A DNA stretch of 64,000 nt from the NCBI GenBank assembly GCA_024642205.1, contig JAHEBQ010000022.1:1-64000 (forward strand). Direction: 5' to 3'. A program made the position numbers and the translations under genes. This document shows, one piece after another, positions 54,365 through 62,645 of this stretch. This stretch comes from Planctomycetaceae bacterium (GTDB lineage Bacteria > Planctomycetota > Planctomycetia > Pirellulales > Pirellulaceae). Each line of letters starts with the position of its first letter. Position 1 is the stretch's first letter. The notes under the pieces were generated by a model. It worked only from the letters and a program-made list of their open reading frames with translations, made no database searches and was not told the DNA's origin.

Positions 54365-54398
54365 AAAAAAAAACACCCGCCAAACCTTCGGCGGGTGT
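54365..54398 (-). terminator. Rho-independent terminator of the HMA selenoprotein gene
   Basis: On the minus strand ACACCCGCC pairs with GGCGGGTGT around an 8-nt loop and runs into eight T residues. It lies about 30 nt after the TAA at 54426, so the transcript extends through the whole frame beyond the internal TGA. Confidence 0.93.
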
Positions 54399-54425
54399 AA
54401 ACATTTACTGAACTTGCGGAAGTCG

Positions 54426-54827
54426 TTATTCCACCTTTGACCATCCGGCGATGTGCTTGTTTCCTTCGTCGGCGAATTTGTTCAACACCGCTTCAACGTC
54501 CAAATCAGCGGGTGCCGAAAAAGAACAAGAATTATCACTTATGTTTGTTTCAATGTCTGCGATACCATCGACACTACTCAATGCACTTCTCACGGAAGCC
54601 GCGCAGCCACCTCATGTCATGCCAGGAAGTTTAAGCGAAACTGATTGGGACCCGGAAGTCTTCGCAGTGGCAGCACCATCGCCAGTTTTCTCGGCCGCAC
54701 CTTCAGCTGCGCCATCGGCGGCAGCGGGGGTTGCTTTCGGAGTCTCTTTTTTCTCAGCCGGCTTCTTATCGCAGCCGATCGATATGACGAGGGCAGCCAT
54801 CGCCATGATTGTCAAAATTAGTCGCAT
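54426..54827 (-). CDS. Predicted selenoprotein: lipoprotein with heavy-metal-associated domain and in-frame TGA
   Basis: If the TGA at 54612-54614 is read through, the frame gives 133 residues. ATG 54827 (GGAG upstream) begins a lipoprotein signal peptide with lipobox LVISIGC; Cys19 would be lipid-modified. An Ala/Glu/Lys/Thr-rich linker follows. Residues 63-133 form an HMA domain: VSLKLPGMT, then U72-G-G-C75, then AASVRSALSSVDGIADIETN. The canonical motif is GMTCxxC, so the TGA replaces precisely the first metal- or redox-active Cys, and the downstream half remains fully HMA-like to the terminator-bound end. A metal or mercury-type binding role at the membrane is inferred. A stem-loop with apical CGTGA follows the TGA. 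Confidence 0.8.
54582..54605 (-). promoter_or_regulatory. SECIS-like stem-loop after the TGA codon
   Basis: On the minus strand GCTTC pairs with GAAGT (one G-U) around the five-base loop CGTGA, and TGC/GCA extend the stem across a three-base bulge. The loop begins 17 nt after the TGA. This apical loop is identical to the one behind the TGA in the gene at 42254. Confidence 0.62.
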
Positions 54828-55398
54828 TGTAATAGTCTCCAAAGTGTAACAACTTGAATGTGTCAGGGCGGTGGAATCAGCCCTCGTGGATTTTAGCCTA
54901 ACAACCAGTCAGGATCAGGCACTATCGTATTCTTTCGTTGGCATTAACGCACGGTCTCCGACATTGCTGTCCGCGGATTTTGGCAGAATTCATTCTGTTT
55001 GGTTCACTAGCTCACAACCCACCAAATCTGAGAAGCTGGGGAAAGCTCTCGCAGAATCTCCAAAAACTCCCTGCCGCAGTCAATTCGAGAACGGCAACCT
55101 GGCCCCATCGCCGAAAAAGCGCGATAACGGGTCCGTGATTGGAGTCAATTCCATGATTCCCTTGAAAATAACGGGGCTCATGTTATTGCAAAAACTCAGG
55201 TAATCGGTACACTTGCCAGATTGAAAAGTGAGTTCAAACGTCCGGATGGACCGGAAATCCATGCCCCGAGCAAGTCAGGCCATGGATAATTTGTTGGAAA
55301 TTTGAAAATGTAGGTAATTGAAGGAGTTGGATCGAACGCGAGCCGATAGAAGTCTTCTTGGAGTCTTCCCTGATGCCGCGGCACTGGATCAAACGGTT
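54828..55398. other. 571-bp intergenic region upstream of rpsO
   Basis: It holds promoters for the HMA gene (minus) and rpsO (plus). A short palindrome TGCCGCGGCA at 55374-55383, 15 nt before the rpsO start, could be part of an S15 autoregulatory leader, which is common for this gene but not demonstrated here. A weak hairpin AATAAC/GTTATT sits near 55167-55187. The frames present are random. Confidence 0.45.
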
Positions 55399-55668
55399 AT
55401 GGCCATTACGAAAGAGAATAAAGCTGAGTTGGTGAAAGAATTCCAGACGCAAGAAGGCGATACGGGTTCTCCCGATGTTCAGATCGCCATTTTGACGAAA
55501 CGGATCAACAACCTGACTGAGCACATGCGCTCAAACAAAAAGGATTATTCCACGCGTCGTGGTTTGTTGGGCATGGTTTCTCGCCGTCGTCGATTGTTGG
55601 ATTACGTTCGCAAGAATGATGCTGATCGTTATCTTGACATTATCGAACGATTGAACATTCGAAAGTAA
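55399..55668 (+). CDS. rpsO: 30S ribosomal protein S15
   Basis: An 89-residue protein of the small subunit that binds 16S rRNA early in assembly. [40 protein letters not shown] and [20 protein letters not shown] are the standard S15 blocks. ATG 55399 is the family start, although the frame stays open upstream. A terminator follows the stop, and pnp lies 365 nt on; rpsO-pnp order is widely conserved. Confidence 0.97.
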   Translation: MAITKENKAELVKEFQTQEGDTGSPDVQIAILTKRINNLTEHMRSNKKDYSTRRGLLGMVSRRRRLLDYVRKNDADRYLDIIERLNIRK

Positions 55669-56033
55669 TTTTCATTTACGTGTCACGAACGATTTTGTGC
55701 CACGTTTCTTTTTGATCTCTGCTCACTGGTTGTCTGGTGAGGCGCACCTTGGATGGTGTACAGACATCCGTTTGTGTTTCCCCGGAACGCAACCGGAGAT
55801 GGACTTCTGGACTCGCTCTCTGAATGTCGCTTCCTCGCGACGATCAGCAAGTCGTTGCTCTGTCGATTTTCGACCGATTGATTTCCTGCTTGATCAGGCG
55901 CAACCGTCGCGGCCATGTTGGTTCTGGACGAGCAATGTTGCTCCCGAGCTCGATGCGATTCACGGCAATAATCGCCATTGAATGGCATTTCAAATTAATG
56001 ACGTAGTTGATGAATTTTTTGTAGGAATGAATT
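55669..56033 (+). other. 365-bp rpsO-pnp intergenic region
   Basis: Its first 45 nt form the rpsO terminator. The remaining 320 nt precede pnp and contain no gene. Because Pnp controls its own leader in several bacteria, this untranslated stretch may carry a control element, but I see no specific proof. Confidence 0.45.
55678..55713 (+). terminator. Rho-independent terminator of rpsO
   Basis: ACGTGTCAC pairs with GTGCCACGT with one T-C mismatch around a 10-nt loop, and TTTCTTTTT follows. It lies ten bases after the rpsO stop codon. Confidence 0.82.
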
Positions 56034-58352
56034 GTGAAAGTAAGAGTAGAAAAAAAGATCGGTGGAAGTGTCCTTTCGTTCGAGACAGGATATTTGGCGA
56101 AACAGGCGGCGGCTGCCGTCCTGGTGCAATACAACGATACGGTTGTCCTTTCGGCGGCGGCCACGGGATCGCCACGACCCGGGATCGACTTTTTCCCGTT
56201 GATGTGTGATTACCGTGAGCGAACGTGTGCCGCGGGTAAATTCCCAGGCGGTTTTATCAAGCGTGAAGGACGACCAACGACCAAGGAAACCCTGACCTCT
56301 CGATTGATTGATCGACCGATTCGGCCGATGTTCAAGGCAGGTTTCAAGGACGAAGTTCAGTGTCAGAATTTTGTCCTTTCCAGTGACAAACAAACGGATG
56401 GCGATGTGCTGGCGATGAATGGCACCTCGGCCGCTTGTTTCATTTCTCCAATGCCGTTTGAAGATCCGGTTGCCTCGACCCGCGTCGCGCGTGTCAACGG
56501 AGAATTTATCGCTTTCCCGACCCAGGATCAACTGGAAGAAAGCGACATGGACATCATCATTTCAGCGACAGACTCTGCCGTCACGATGATCGAGGGTTTC
56601 GCGCGCGAAGTTCCCGAAGACGACATGTTGGCCGCGGTCGAATTTGGACATGAAATCTGTCGACAGGTGATCGATCTCCAGCGTGAATTATTCGACAAGG
56701 TTGCCCCTGAGAAAGACGACTTCCAGACACCCGAAAGTGACGGTTTGCTGGAAAAACTGTTGGCCCGGTATTACGACGATTACAAATCCGCGGTTTTGGT
56801 TGCCGGCAAACACGATCGTGGTGCAGCCAAGAAAGAACTTGCGGAAAAAATCGTCGCCGCGATGATTCCTGACCCGGAAGCCGACAATGCATTTGATGTG
56901 GGCGCGGTAAAGACGGCCATTCACGACCTTGAAGAGAGGGTCGTTCGAGATTCGATCCTTGATGGCCTGCGGTCCGATGGACGCGATAACAAGACGCTGC
57001 GACCGATCGAATGTCTGACCAATGTGATTCCGCGTGTTCACGGATCAGCCATTTTCCAAAGAGGTGAAACGCAGGCGCTGATCACGGTGACACTTGGTAC
57101 CGGAAGGGATGAACAGCGAGTCGATGGACTGCTCGATGAGTATTCCAAGAAATTCATGCTGGACTACAACTTTCCCAGTTTCAGCGTCGGGGAATGTCGT
57201 CCGATCCGAGGCCCGGGACGTCGTGAGATTGGTCACGGTGCGTTGGCGGAGCGGAGCATCAATCCCATCTTGCCCGACGTCGACGAGTTTCCTTACACCA
57301 TCCGTGTGGTTTCGGACATCCTCGAATCCAATGGTTCGTCTTCGATGGCAACGATATGCGGGACGACGCTGGGCTTGATGGCTGCGGGGGTCACGATCAA
57401 GAACCCGGTCGCCGGAATTTCCGTTGGCATGGTCAAAGAAGGCGACCGCTACGCATTATTGACCGACATCCTCGGCAGTGAAGACCATTTTGGTGACATG
57501 GACTTCAAAGTGGCGGGAACCCAAAACGGGATTACCGGTATCCAGCTTGACCTGAAAATCCGCGGGATCAGCAGCCAGATACTGAAGGAAGCCATGGCTC
57601 AGTCTCGCGAAGCGCGAATCGAAATCCTGCGAACGATGCTCAAGGCAATTCCCCGTCCGCAAGAAGAGCTTTCCATGTACGCACCGCGATTGCTGGTCAC
57701 CCAAATCGACCCGGAAAAAATCGGGATGCTGATTGGCCCTGGTGGAAAGAATATCCGCGCGATCCAGGAATCCACACAAACCGTGATCGAAGTCGCCGAA
57801 GATGGCCGCGTAACAGTTGCCGGTACCGACGGGGCGCTCGCCGAAGCAGCTCTCAAGAAAGTCGAAGCCTGCACCGCAACCGTCCAGGTCGGCAAGATCT
57901 ACGACGGAACGGTCAGTAGCGTCAAGGACTTCGGTGCGTTTGTCGAGATTCTTCCCGGTCGCGACGGGTTATGCCATATCAGCGAACTATCCAGCGGCTT
58001 TATCGACAAGGTTGAGGACATCTGCCATGTCGGCGACGAAATGAAGGTTCTCGTCATTGATGTCGACAACAATGACCGGGTGAAGCTCAGTCGGCGCCAG
58101 GCGTTGGAAGAGCTTGGACTGGAAGATGAATTCGCACTCGCGACAGCCGACGCTCCTGCCGGTGGTGGTGAAGACCGACCTCCACGCAGTGAAGGTGAAG
58201 ATCGCGGCGGCGACCGCGGCCGCAGTGGCGGTGGTGGACGGGGTCGCAGCGGTGGTGGCGGTGGCCGAAGCCGAGGTGGTGGCGGGGGTCGCAGCGGTGG
58301 TGGCGGTGGCCGAAGCGGCGGTGGAGGTGGCGGCGGTCGAGACCGACGCTAG
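56034..58352 (+). CDS. pnp: Polyribonucleotide nucleotidyltransferase
   Basis: A 772-residue phosphorolytic 3' exoribonuclease of the degradosome. GTG 56034 has AGGA seven bases before it. Two RNase PH-like domains (GYLAKQAAAAVLVQYNDTVV; later RGETQALITVTLGTGRDEQR) flank a helical domain. Catalytic-region motifs GGFIKREGRPTT and RPIRGPGRREIGHG are intact. A KH domain (KIGMLIGPGGKNIRAIQEST) and an S1 domain (GKIYDGTVSSVKDFGAFVEI) follow. The last 50 residues form an Arg/Gly-rich tail of GRSGGGG units, unusual for Pnp but seen in planctomycetes, and likely a nonspecific RNA-binding arm. Confidence 0.97.
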   Translation: MKVRVEKKIGGSVLSFETGYLAKQAAAAVLVQYNDTVVLSAAATGSPRPGIDFFPLMCDYRERTCAAGKFPGGFIKREGRPTTKETLTSRLIDRPIRPMFKAGFKDEVQCQNFVLSSDKQTDGDVLAMNGTSAACFISPMPFEDPVASTRVARVNGEFIAFPTQDQLEESDMDIIISATDSAVTMIEGFAREVPEDDMLAAVEFGHEICRQVIDLQRELFDKVAPEKDDFQTPESDGLLEKLLARYYDDYKSAVLVAGKHDRGAAKKELAEKIVAAMIPDPEADNAFDVGAVKTAIHDLEERVVRDSILDGLRSDGRDNKTLRPIECLTNVIPRVHGSAIFQRGETQALITVTLGTGRDEQRVDGLLDEYSKKFMLDYNFPSFSVGECRPIRGPGRREIGHGALAERSINPILPDVDEFPYTIRVVSDILESNGSSSMATICGTTLGLMAAGVTIKNPVAGISVGMVKEGDRYALLTDILGSEDHFGDMDFKVAGTQNGITGIQLDLKIRGISSQILKEAMAQSREARIEILRTMLKAIPRPQEELSMYAPRLLVTQIDPEKIGMLIGPGGKNIRAIQESTQTVIEVAEDGRVTVAGTDGALAEAALKKVEACTATVQVGKIYDGTVSSVKDFGAFVEILPGRDGLCHISELSSGFIDKVEDICHVGDEMKVLVIDVDNNDRVKLSRRQALEELGLEDEFALATADAPAGGGEDRPPRSEGEDRGGDRGRSGGGGRGRSGGGGGRSRGGGGGRSGGGGGRSGGGGGGGRDRR

Positions 58353-58384
58353 AACGTCTCTGTTTTCCATTCTTGATATCAATT

Positions 58385-58423
58385 AAAATCGCTCGGGATG
58401 TTCTTCCTTACCGAGCGATTTTT
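58385..58423 (+). terminator. Rho-independent terminator of pnp
   Basis: AAAATCGCTCGG pairs with CCGAGCGATTTT around a 14-nt loop and ends in TTTTT. It lies about 30 nt after the pnp stop codon. Confidence 0.93.
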
Positions 58424-58619
58424 CGTTGCGCAGCAACCGGCGGCAGCCGGCTCTGGAAGTCACGACGATACCTGCGGATTCAACCGATACAATTCATCTC
58501 ACTGACACCGCTTCAACTCATCCGGCCCCAACGACCGGAAATTGAAATCAGGAACAGGATTGAAAATCGCGAACAATCGCAGGTTGAGACTGAAACCTAA
58601 CTTGGACGTCTGGCCAAAC

Positions 58620-59324
58620 ATGGAACCCATCGACGAATTGAGGAAACGGTACAACGAACTTGCCGCCTTGGCAGGTTCGCTGGCTCATGAAGTCAAAAAC
58701 CCGCTTTCGATCATCGTGATGAATATGGAGTTGCTTCACGAAGACTTCGAAACCATGAATCATCCCGAGGCCCGGCGGGCACTCAAGCGAACCGAGACCG
58801 TGATTCAGCAGTGCACGCGGCTTGAAACGCTCCTCAATGACTTTCTCCGATTCACCAAACTCAGCAGCCTGGAACTCAAACCTGGCAGCTTGAACAACCA
58901 GGTCGACCAAGTTCTCGATTTTTTTGCAACCCAGGCAGCCAAGCAGGATGTTGAGATCATCCGATACCTCGATGCCGAGCTGCCCAGTATCAACCTTGAC
59001 TCTCAGACGCTCCAGGCCGCCCTCGTGAACCTGGTCAAGAACGCGATGGAATCAATGCCCAACGGTGGTCAATTGGTCGCTCGTACCCGAATCACACGCA
59101 AAGGAGTGGCACTGGACTTGATCGATACCGGCTGCGGAATGGAAGCATCGGCGTTGATCCAGATGTTCAAAGAATTCTATACGTCCAAAGACGGCGGTAC
59201 GGGGCTTGGGTTGCCAACCGCAAAAAAGATCATCGAAGCCCACGACGCGCGGATTAATGTCCAGTCGGAAGTCGGTCAGGGGACCCAGTTTACGATCGAA
59301 TTCCCGACACCGAAGCGAATTTAG
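58620..59324 (+). CDS. Soluble histidine kinase without sensor domain
   Basis: A 234-residue protein holding only a kinase core. The dimerisation helix carries phospho-acceptor His23 in SLAHEVKNPLSI. The ATP-binding domain has the N-box NLVKNAMESM, G1 box DTGCGM and G2 box GGTGLGLPTAKKI. There is no membrane helix and no PAS, GAF or receiver domain. The G2 region and TxGxGLGL match the NtrB/HisKA family. No response regulator is adjacent, so its partner is elsewhere. ATG 58620 is chosen; the frame extends upstream through poor coding sequence. Confidence 0.9.
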   Translation: MEPIDELRKRYNELAALAGSLAHEVKNPLSIIVMNMELLHEDFETMNHPEARRALKRTETVIQQCTRLETLLNDFLRFTKLSSLELKPGSLNNQVDQVLDFFATQAAKQDVEIIRYLDAELPSINLDSQTLQAALVNLVKNAMESMPNGGQLVARTRITRKGVALDLIDTGCGMEASALIQMFKEFYTSKDGGTGLGLPTAKKIIEAHDARINVQSEVGQGTQFTIEFPTPKRI

Positions 59325-59448
59325 ATTGACGCGAAATGTGGAAGCGGCCGATGTCGGGACATTCCACAGGACGCCGCGTTTCATTTTCAGACACCGGGCT
59401 CAAACCAGAAAATGACAGACCATTCCCCGTTCCTGATTCCGAACACGC

Positions 59449-60381
59449 ATGAAGCTCATCCGAAAACTCTCTGACTTCCCTGACTCGCTGCGCGGAGGTG
59501 CGCTGTCGATTGGAAATTTTGATGGGGTCCATCTGGGACACCAGGTGATTGTTGATCAACTCAAGACGTTGGCTGCAGAACACGGTGGTGCGGCAATCGT
59601 GTTCACGTTCGACCCACATCCGGTTCGCATCCTGCGCCCGCAGCAGACTCCGCCACCGCTGACGTGGACCAATCGCAAAGCAGACCTGTTGGCCGAACTG
59701 GGTGTAGATGCCGTCGTGGCCTATCCGACGGATCGGGAATTGCTGCAGTTGAGCTACCAGGAGTTTTTCCAGCAAATTGTTCTTGACCTGTTGGGTGCCA
59801 AGGCCATGGTGGAAGGACCCAATTTCTATTTCGGGCACAATCGGGAAGGAACGGTTGACCGATTGTCCGAACTTTGCCGGCGGCAATCCATTCAATTGCA
59901 AATTGTTGAACCAAAAATTGAGACCGGTTGTTTTATTTCCAGTAGCCGGATTCGCGATCTGCTCCGTTCCGGCAACGTCGACGACGCCAGACAGTTGCTG
60001 ACTCGACCCTACCGCATTCGCGGAATGGTCACGCATGGAGCGGCGCGCGGAACAAAGATCGGATTTCCGACAGCCAATCTGGATGCGATCGACACGCTGA
60101 TTCCCGGGCTCGGAGTGTACGCGGGTCGCACCTACGTTGATGGTCGCTCGCATTGGTCTGCCATCCACATTGGCCCCAATCCGACGTTCGGTGAGGATCA
60201 TCCAAAGGTCGAATCACACCTCCTCGATTTCGAGGGTTCCATTTACGGAGAGGTGGTCGAGGTTGATTTTATTAGTCGGCTGCGGGATATTCGACAGTTT
60301 GATTCAGCGCTTCAGCTGATCAACCAGCTAAAATTGGACGTCGATACGACGCGTCAACTCGCGAGACAATTCTCGTCGTAG
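59449..60381 (+). CDS. ribF: Bifunctional riboflavin kinase/FMN adenylyltransferase
   Basis: A 310-residue enzyme that phosphorylates riboflavin to FMN and adenylates FMN to FAD. The nucleotidyltransferase half has SIGNFDGVHLGHQ with HxGH, then FTFDPHPVRIL and SSSRIRDLLRSGNV. The kinase half has RGMVTHGAARGTKIGFPTAN with the conserved G-x-P-T-A-N, and GVYAGRT. Length is normal. It probably forms a unit with the DHH gene, which starts 48 nt downstream. Confidence 0.96.
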   Translation: MKLIRKLSDFPDSLRGGALSIGNFDGVHLGHQVIVDQLKTLAAEHGGAAIVFTFDPHPVRILRPQQTPPPLTWTNRKADLLAELGVDAVVAYPTDRELLQLSYQEFFQQIVLDLLGAKAMVEGPNFYFGHNREGTVDRLSELCRRQSIQLQIVEPKIETGCFISSSRIRDLLRSGNVDDARQLLTRPYRIRGMVTHGAARGTKIGFPTANLDAIDTLIPGLGVYAGRTYVDGRSHWSAIHIGPNPTFGEDHPKVESHLLDFEGSIYGEVVEVDFISRLRDIRQFDSALQLINQLKLDVDTTRQLARQFSS

Positions 60382-60429
60382 CACCTTTGCGTGACCCCGT
60401 TTACCCATCCAATCTCGAGACACTGAAAC

Positions 60430-61443
60430 ATGAATGTTGACTGGCCCCGGTTCCGCGAAGTCATTGAATCCGCAAACAACATTATCCTGACCAGCCACAT
60501 TCGCCCTGACTGCGACGCACTGGGAAGCTGTCTTGGGATGGCTGGCATCCTGGAAGCGCTGGGCAAACGAGTCCGAATCGTTTGCGGACAGCCGGTTCCA
60601 CCGAATTTGACATTTATTGACCCCTCCAACCGGATCATGTGTATCCACAAGGATATTCAAGTTGAGGAATTTGCGGATGCAGACCTCCATATCATCCTCG
60701 ACACCAGTGCCTGGGTCCAGTTGGGCGACATGGCCAATGTCATACGCCATTCGAATTGTAAAACCATCATCTTTGATCATCATATGGGCGAAGACGATAT
60801 CGATGCCGAGCTGTTCAAAAACACGACCGCCGAAGCCGTAGGGCGAATGTGTGTCGATGCCGCGGAACAGCTGGGAGTCAAGCTGACACCTGAGATCGCG
60901 ACGCCCCTGTTTGCAGCAATCGCCACCGATACGGGCTGGTTCCGATTCAACTCGGTCACCGACGTGACCTACGAGTCCGCTGCCAAATTGGTCCGGGGGG
61001 GCGCCGTTCCGGCCAATATCTACGGCGATCTGTATGAGCGTGAAACCATCGGACGGGTGCGTTTGCGTGGAACCGTACTGGCCCGCGTCCAAACCGAACT
61101 GAACGGCCGATTGGCTCACACCTATATCCTGCCCGAAGACTATGGAAATACCGGCTCCCAACCGACGGACACCGAGGACCTGATTAACCTGGCGTTGGAA
61201 ATCGAAGGGACCGTATTCGCCGTCATCCTGGTCGGTCAAATCGATGGTGGCTACAAGATCAGCTTCCGCAGCCGTTGTCAAACTCCCGCCAACGTCGTCG
61301 CGCAGCAATTCGCGGGTGGAGGACACAAAGCCGCGGCTGGTGCTTTCATTGACAGCAATGATTTGAAATTCGTACAGAACCAGGTTTTGACCCATGTTCG
61401 AAATGTCTTGACCGCGGAGTTCAGCTCTGCCGGCGAAGCCTGA
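60430..61443 (+). CDS. DHH-family phosphoesterase, NrnA-like
   Basis: A 337-residue cytoplasmic enzyme. The DHH domain has SHIRPDCDALGSCLGM, IILDTSAW and FDHHMGEDDI, whose Asp and His residues bind manganese. The DHHA1 domain ends in QFAGGGHKAAAGAFI, the RNA/substrate-binding GGGH motif. Members degrade nanoRNAs (2-5 nt) and often dephosphorylate pAp; this protein is the typical length. The nrnA name is likely but not certain because some relatives act on cyclic dinucleotides. It follows ribF by 48 nt. Confidence 0.9.
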   Translation: MNVDWPRFREVIESANNIILTSHIRPDCDALGSCLGMAGILEALGKRVRIVCGQPVPPNLTFIDPSNRIMCIHKDIQVEEFADADLHIILDTSAWVQLGDMANVIRHSNCKTIIFDHHMGEDDIDAELFKNTTAEAVGRMCVDAAEQLGVKLTPEIATPLFAAIATDTGWFRFNSVTDVTYESAAKLVRGGAVPANIYGDLYERETIGRVRLRGTVLARVQTELNGRLAHTYILPEDYGNTGSQPTDTEDLINLALEIEGTVFAVILVGQIDGGYKISFRSRCQTPANVVAQQFAGGGHKAAAGAFIDSNDLKFVQNQVLTHVRNVLTAEFSSAGEA

Positions 61444-61631
61444 ACTCCCTCCATGAGGCCCGGAAAGGTAAATGCGGCAACAAGAACGCAACCAACCCAC
61501 TCCGTAAAATCCCGATGGCGGATCGACCACCCATTCCTTAATTAGGTATTATGGACCTGCCTCAGATATCGCGAACTTCCGCTCGTTTCTGGACCGCCCC
61601 TGCTGTGCCTGCTCTTACCGGTTGAACACCT

Positions 61632-62576
61632 ATGTCGCCTGCGATTCGCTGCACCAACCTCGTAAAGACCTATCCCGGCAAACCGCCGGTCGAAGCCGTT
61701 CGCGGGATTGATTTTGAAATCGCTGTGGGCGAATGCTATGGTGTGCTGGGTCCCAACGGTGCGGGCAAAACGACGACGATCGAGATTCTGGAAGGTCTGC
61801 TCAAGGCGACATCCGGTGAGGCGGAAGTTCTGGGCATGCGATGGGACCATAACGCGGTTGCGATTCGCGAGCGGATCGGCGTTTCACTCCAGGAAACTCA
61901 CCTCAGCGATCGGCTAAGCGTCAAGGAAACACTCGAGCTGTTTCGCAGCTTCTACTCGACGGGAATCTCGCCAGCTGAGGCGATGGCCCGCGTTTCCCTG
62001 GGGGAAAAACAATCGGCCTGGGTCAAAACCCTTTCCGGCGGACAGAAACAGCGACTTGCCGTCGCGACGGCGTTGGTCGGTGACCCGGAGTTGATCTTCC
62101 TCGACGAACCCACGACCGGACTTGACCCGTCGAGCCGGCGACAGCTTTGGGACATCATCGAGACTTTCAAACAGGAAGGCAAAACGGTCTTGCTCACGAC
62201 CCATTACATGGAAGAAGCGGAGCGGCTCTGTGATCGCGTGGCAATTTTTGACAACGGAAAAATCATCGCCGAAGGATCTCCCGACGAGCTGATTCACTCC
62301 CTTGGAGCCGAACACGTAATCGAATTTTCGATCGATCGGAATCACGATACTCTGGATATTTCCATGATCCAGTCGATCCCGACGGTGGACCGGGTGGACA
62401 AGCACGAGACAGAATTTCATATCACAGCCGGGAAGCCTCACGTCGTCCTGCCGGCATTGATCGCGGGACTGGCCGCTCAGGGGATCTCGCTTGCCGATTT
62501 GTCGACACGGCATGCAAGCCTGGAAGACGTGTTCATCAACTTGACGGGACGTCGACTGGTGGGGCACGAGGACTGA
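61632..62576 (+). CDS. ABC transporter ATP-binding protein
   Basis: A 314-residue ATPase of an ABC-2 type exporter. Walker A is GPNGAGKTTTIEIL, the signature motif TLSGGQKQRLAVA, Walker B LIFLDEPTTGLDP, and the H-loop LTTHYMEEAERL. The C-terminal 85 residues beyond the nucleotide domain (VDKHETEFHITAGKP) are the regulatory extension seen in DrrA/NodI-like ATPases. The permease gene follows within 70 nt. The substrate is unknown: drugs, lipids or surface polymers are all possible for the group. Confidence 0.93.
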   Translation: MSPAIRCTNLVKTYPGKPPVEAVRGIDFEIAVGECYGVLGPNGAGKTTTIEILEGLLKATSGEAEVLGMRWDHNAVAIRERIGVSLQETHLSDRLSVKETLELFRSFYSTGISPAEAMARVSLGEKQSAWVKTLSGGQKQRLAVATALVGDPELIFLDEPTTGLDPSSRRQLWDIIETFKQEGKTVLLTTHYMEEAERLCDRVAIFDNGKIIAEGSPDELIHSLGAEHVIEFSIDRNHDTLDISMIQSIPTVDRVDKHETEFHITAGKPHVVLPALIAGLAAQGISLADLSTRHASLEDVFINLTGRRLVGHED

Positions 62577-62645
62577 GCGTTGAATTTCCGATCGCTCCGA
62601 GAACCGAACCATGAACACCGAACACTGGAAACTGCCAAAATCCCA

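Noticed and set aside
54871..55203. A 110-residue frame upstream of rpsO
   Set aside because: No ribosome binding site, no recognisable domain, low-complexity random-looking translation; probably chance.
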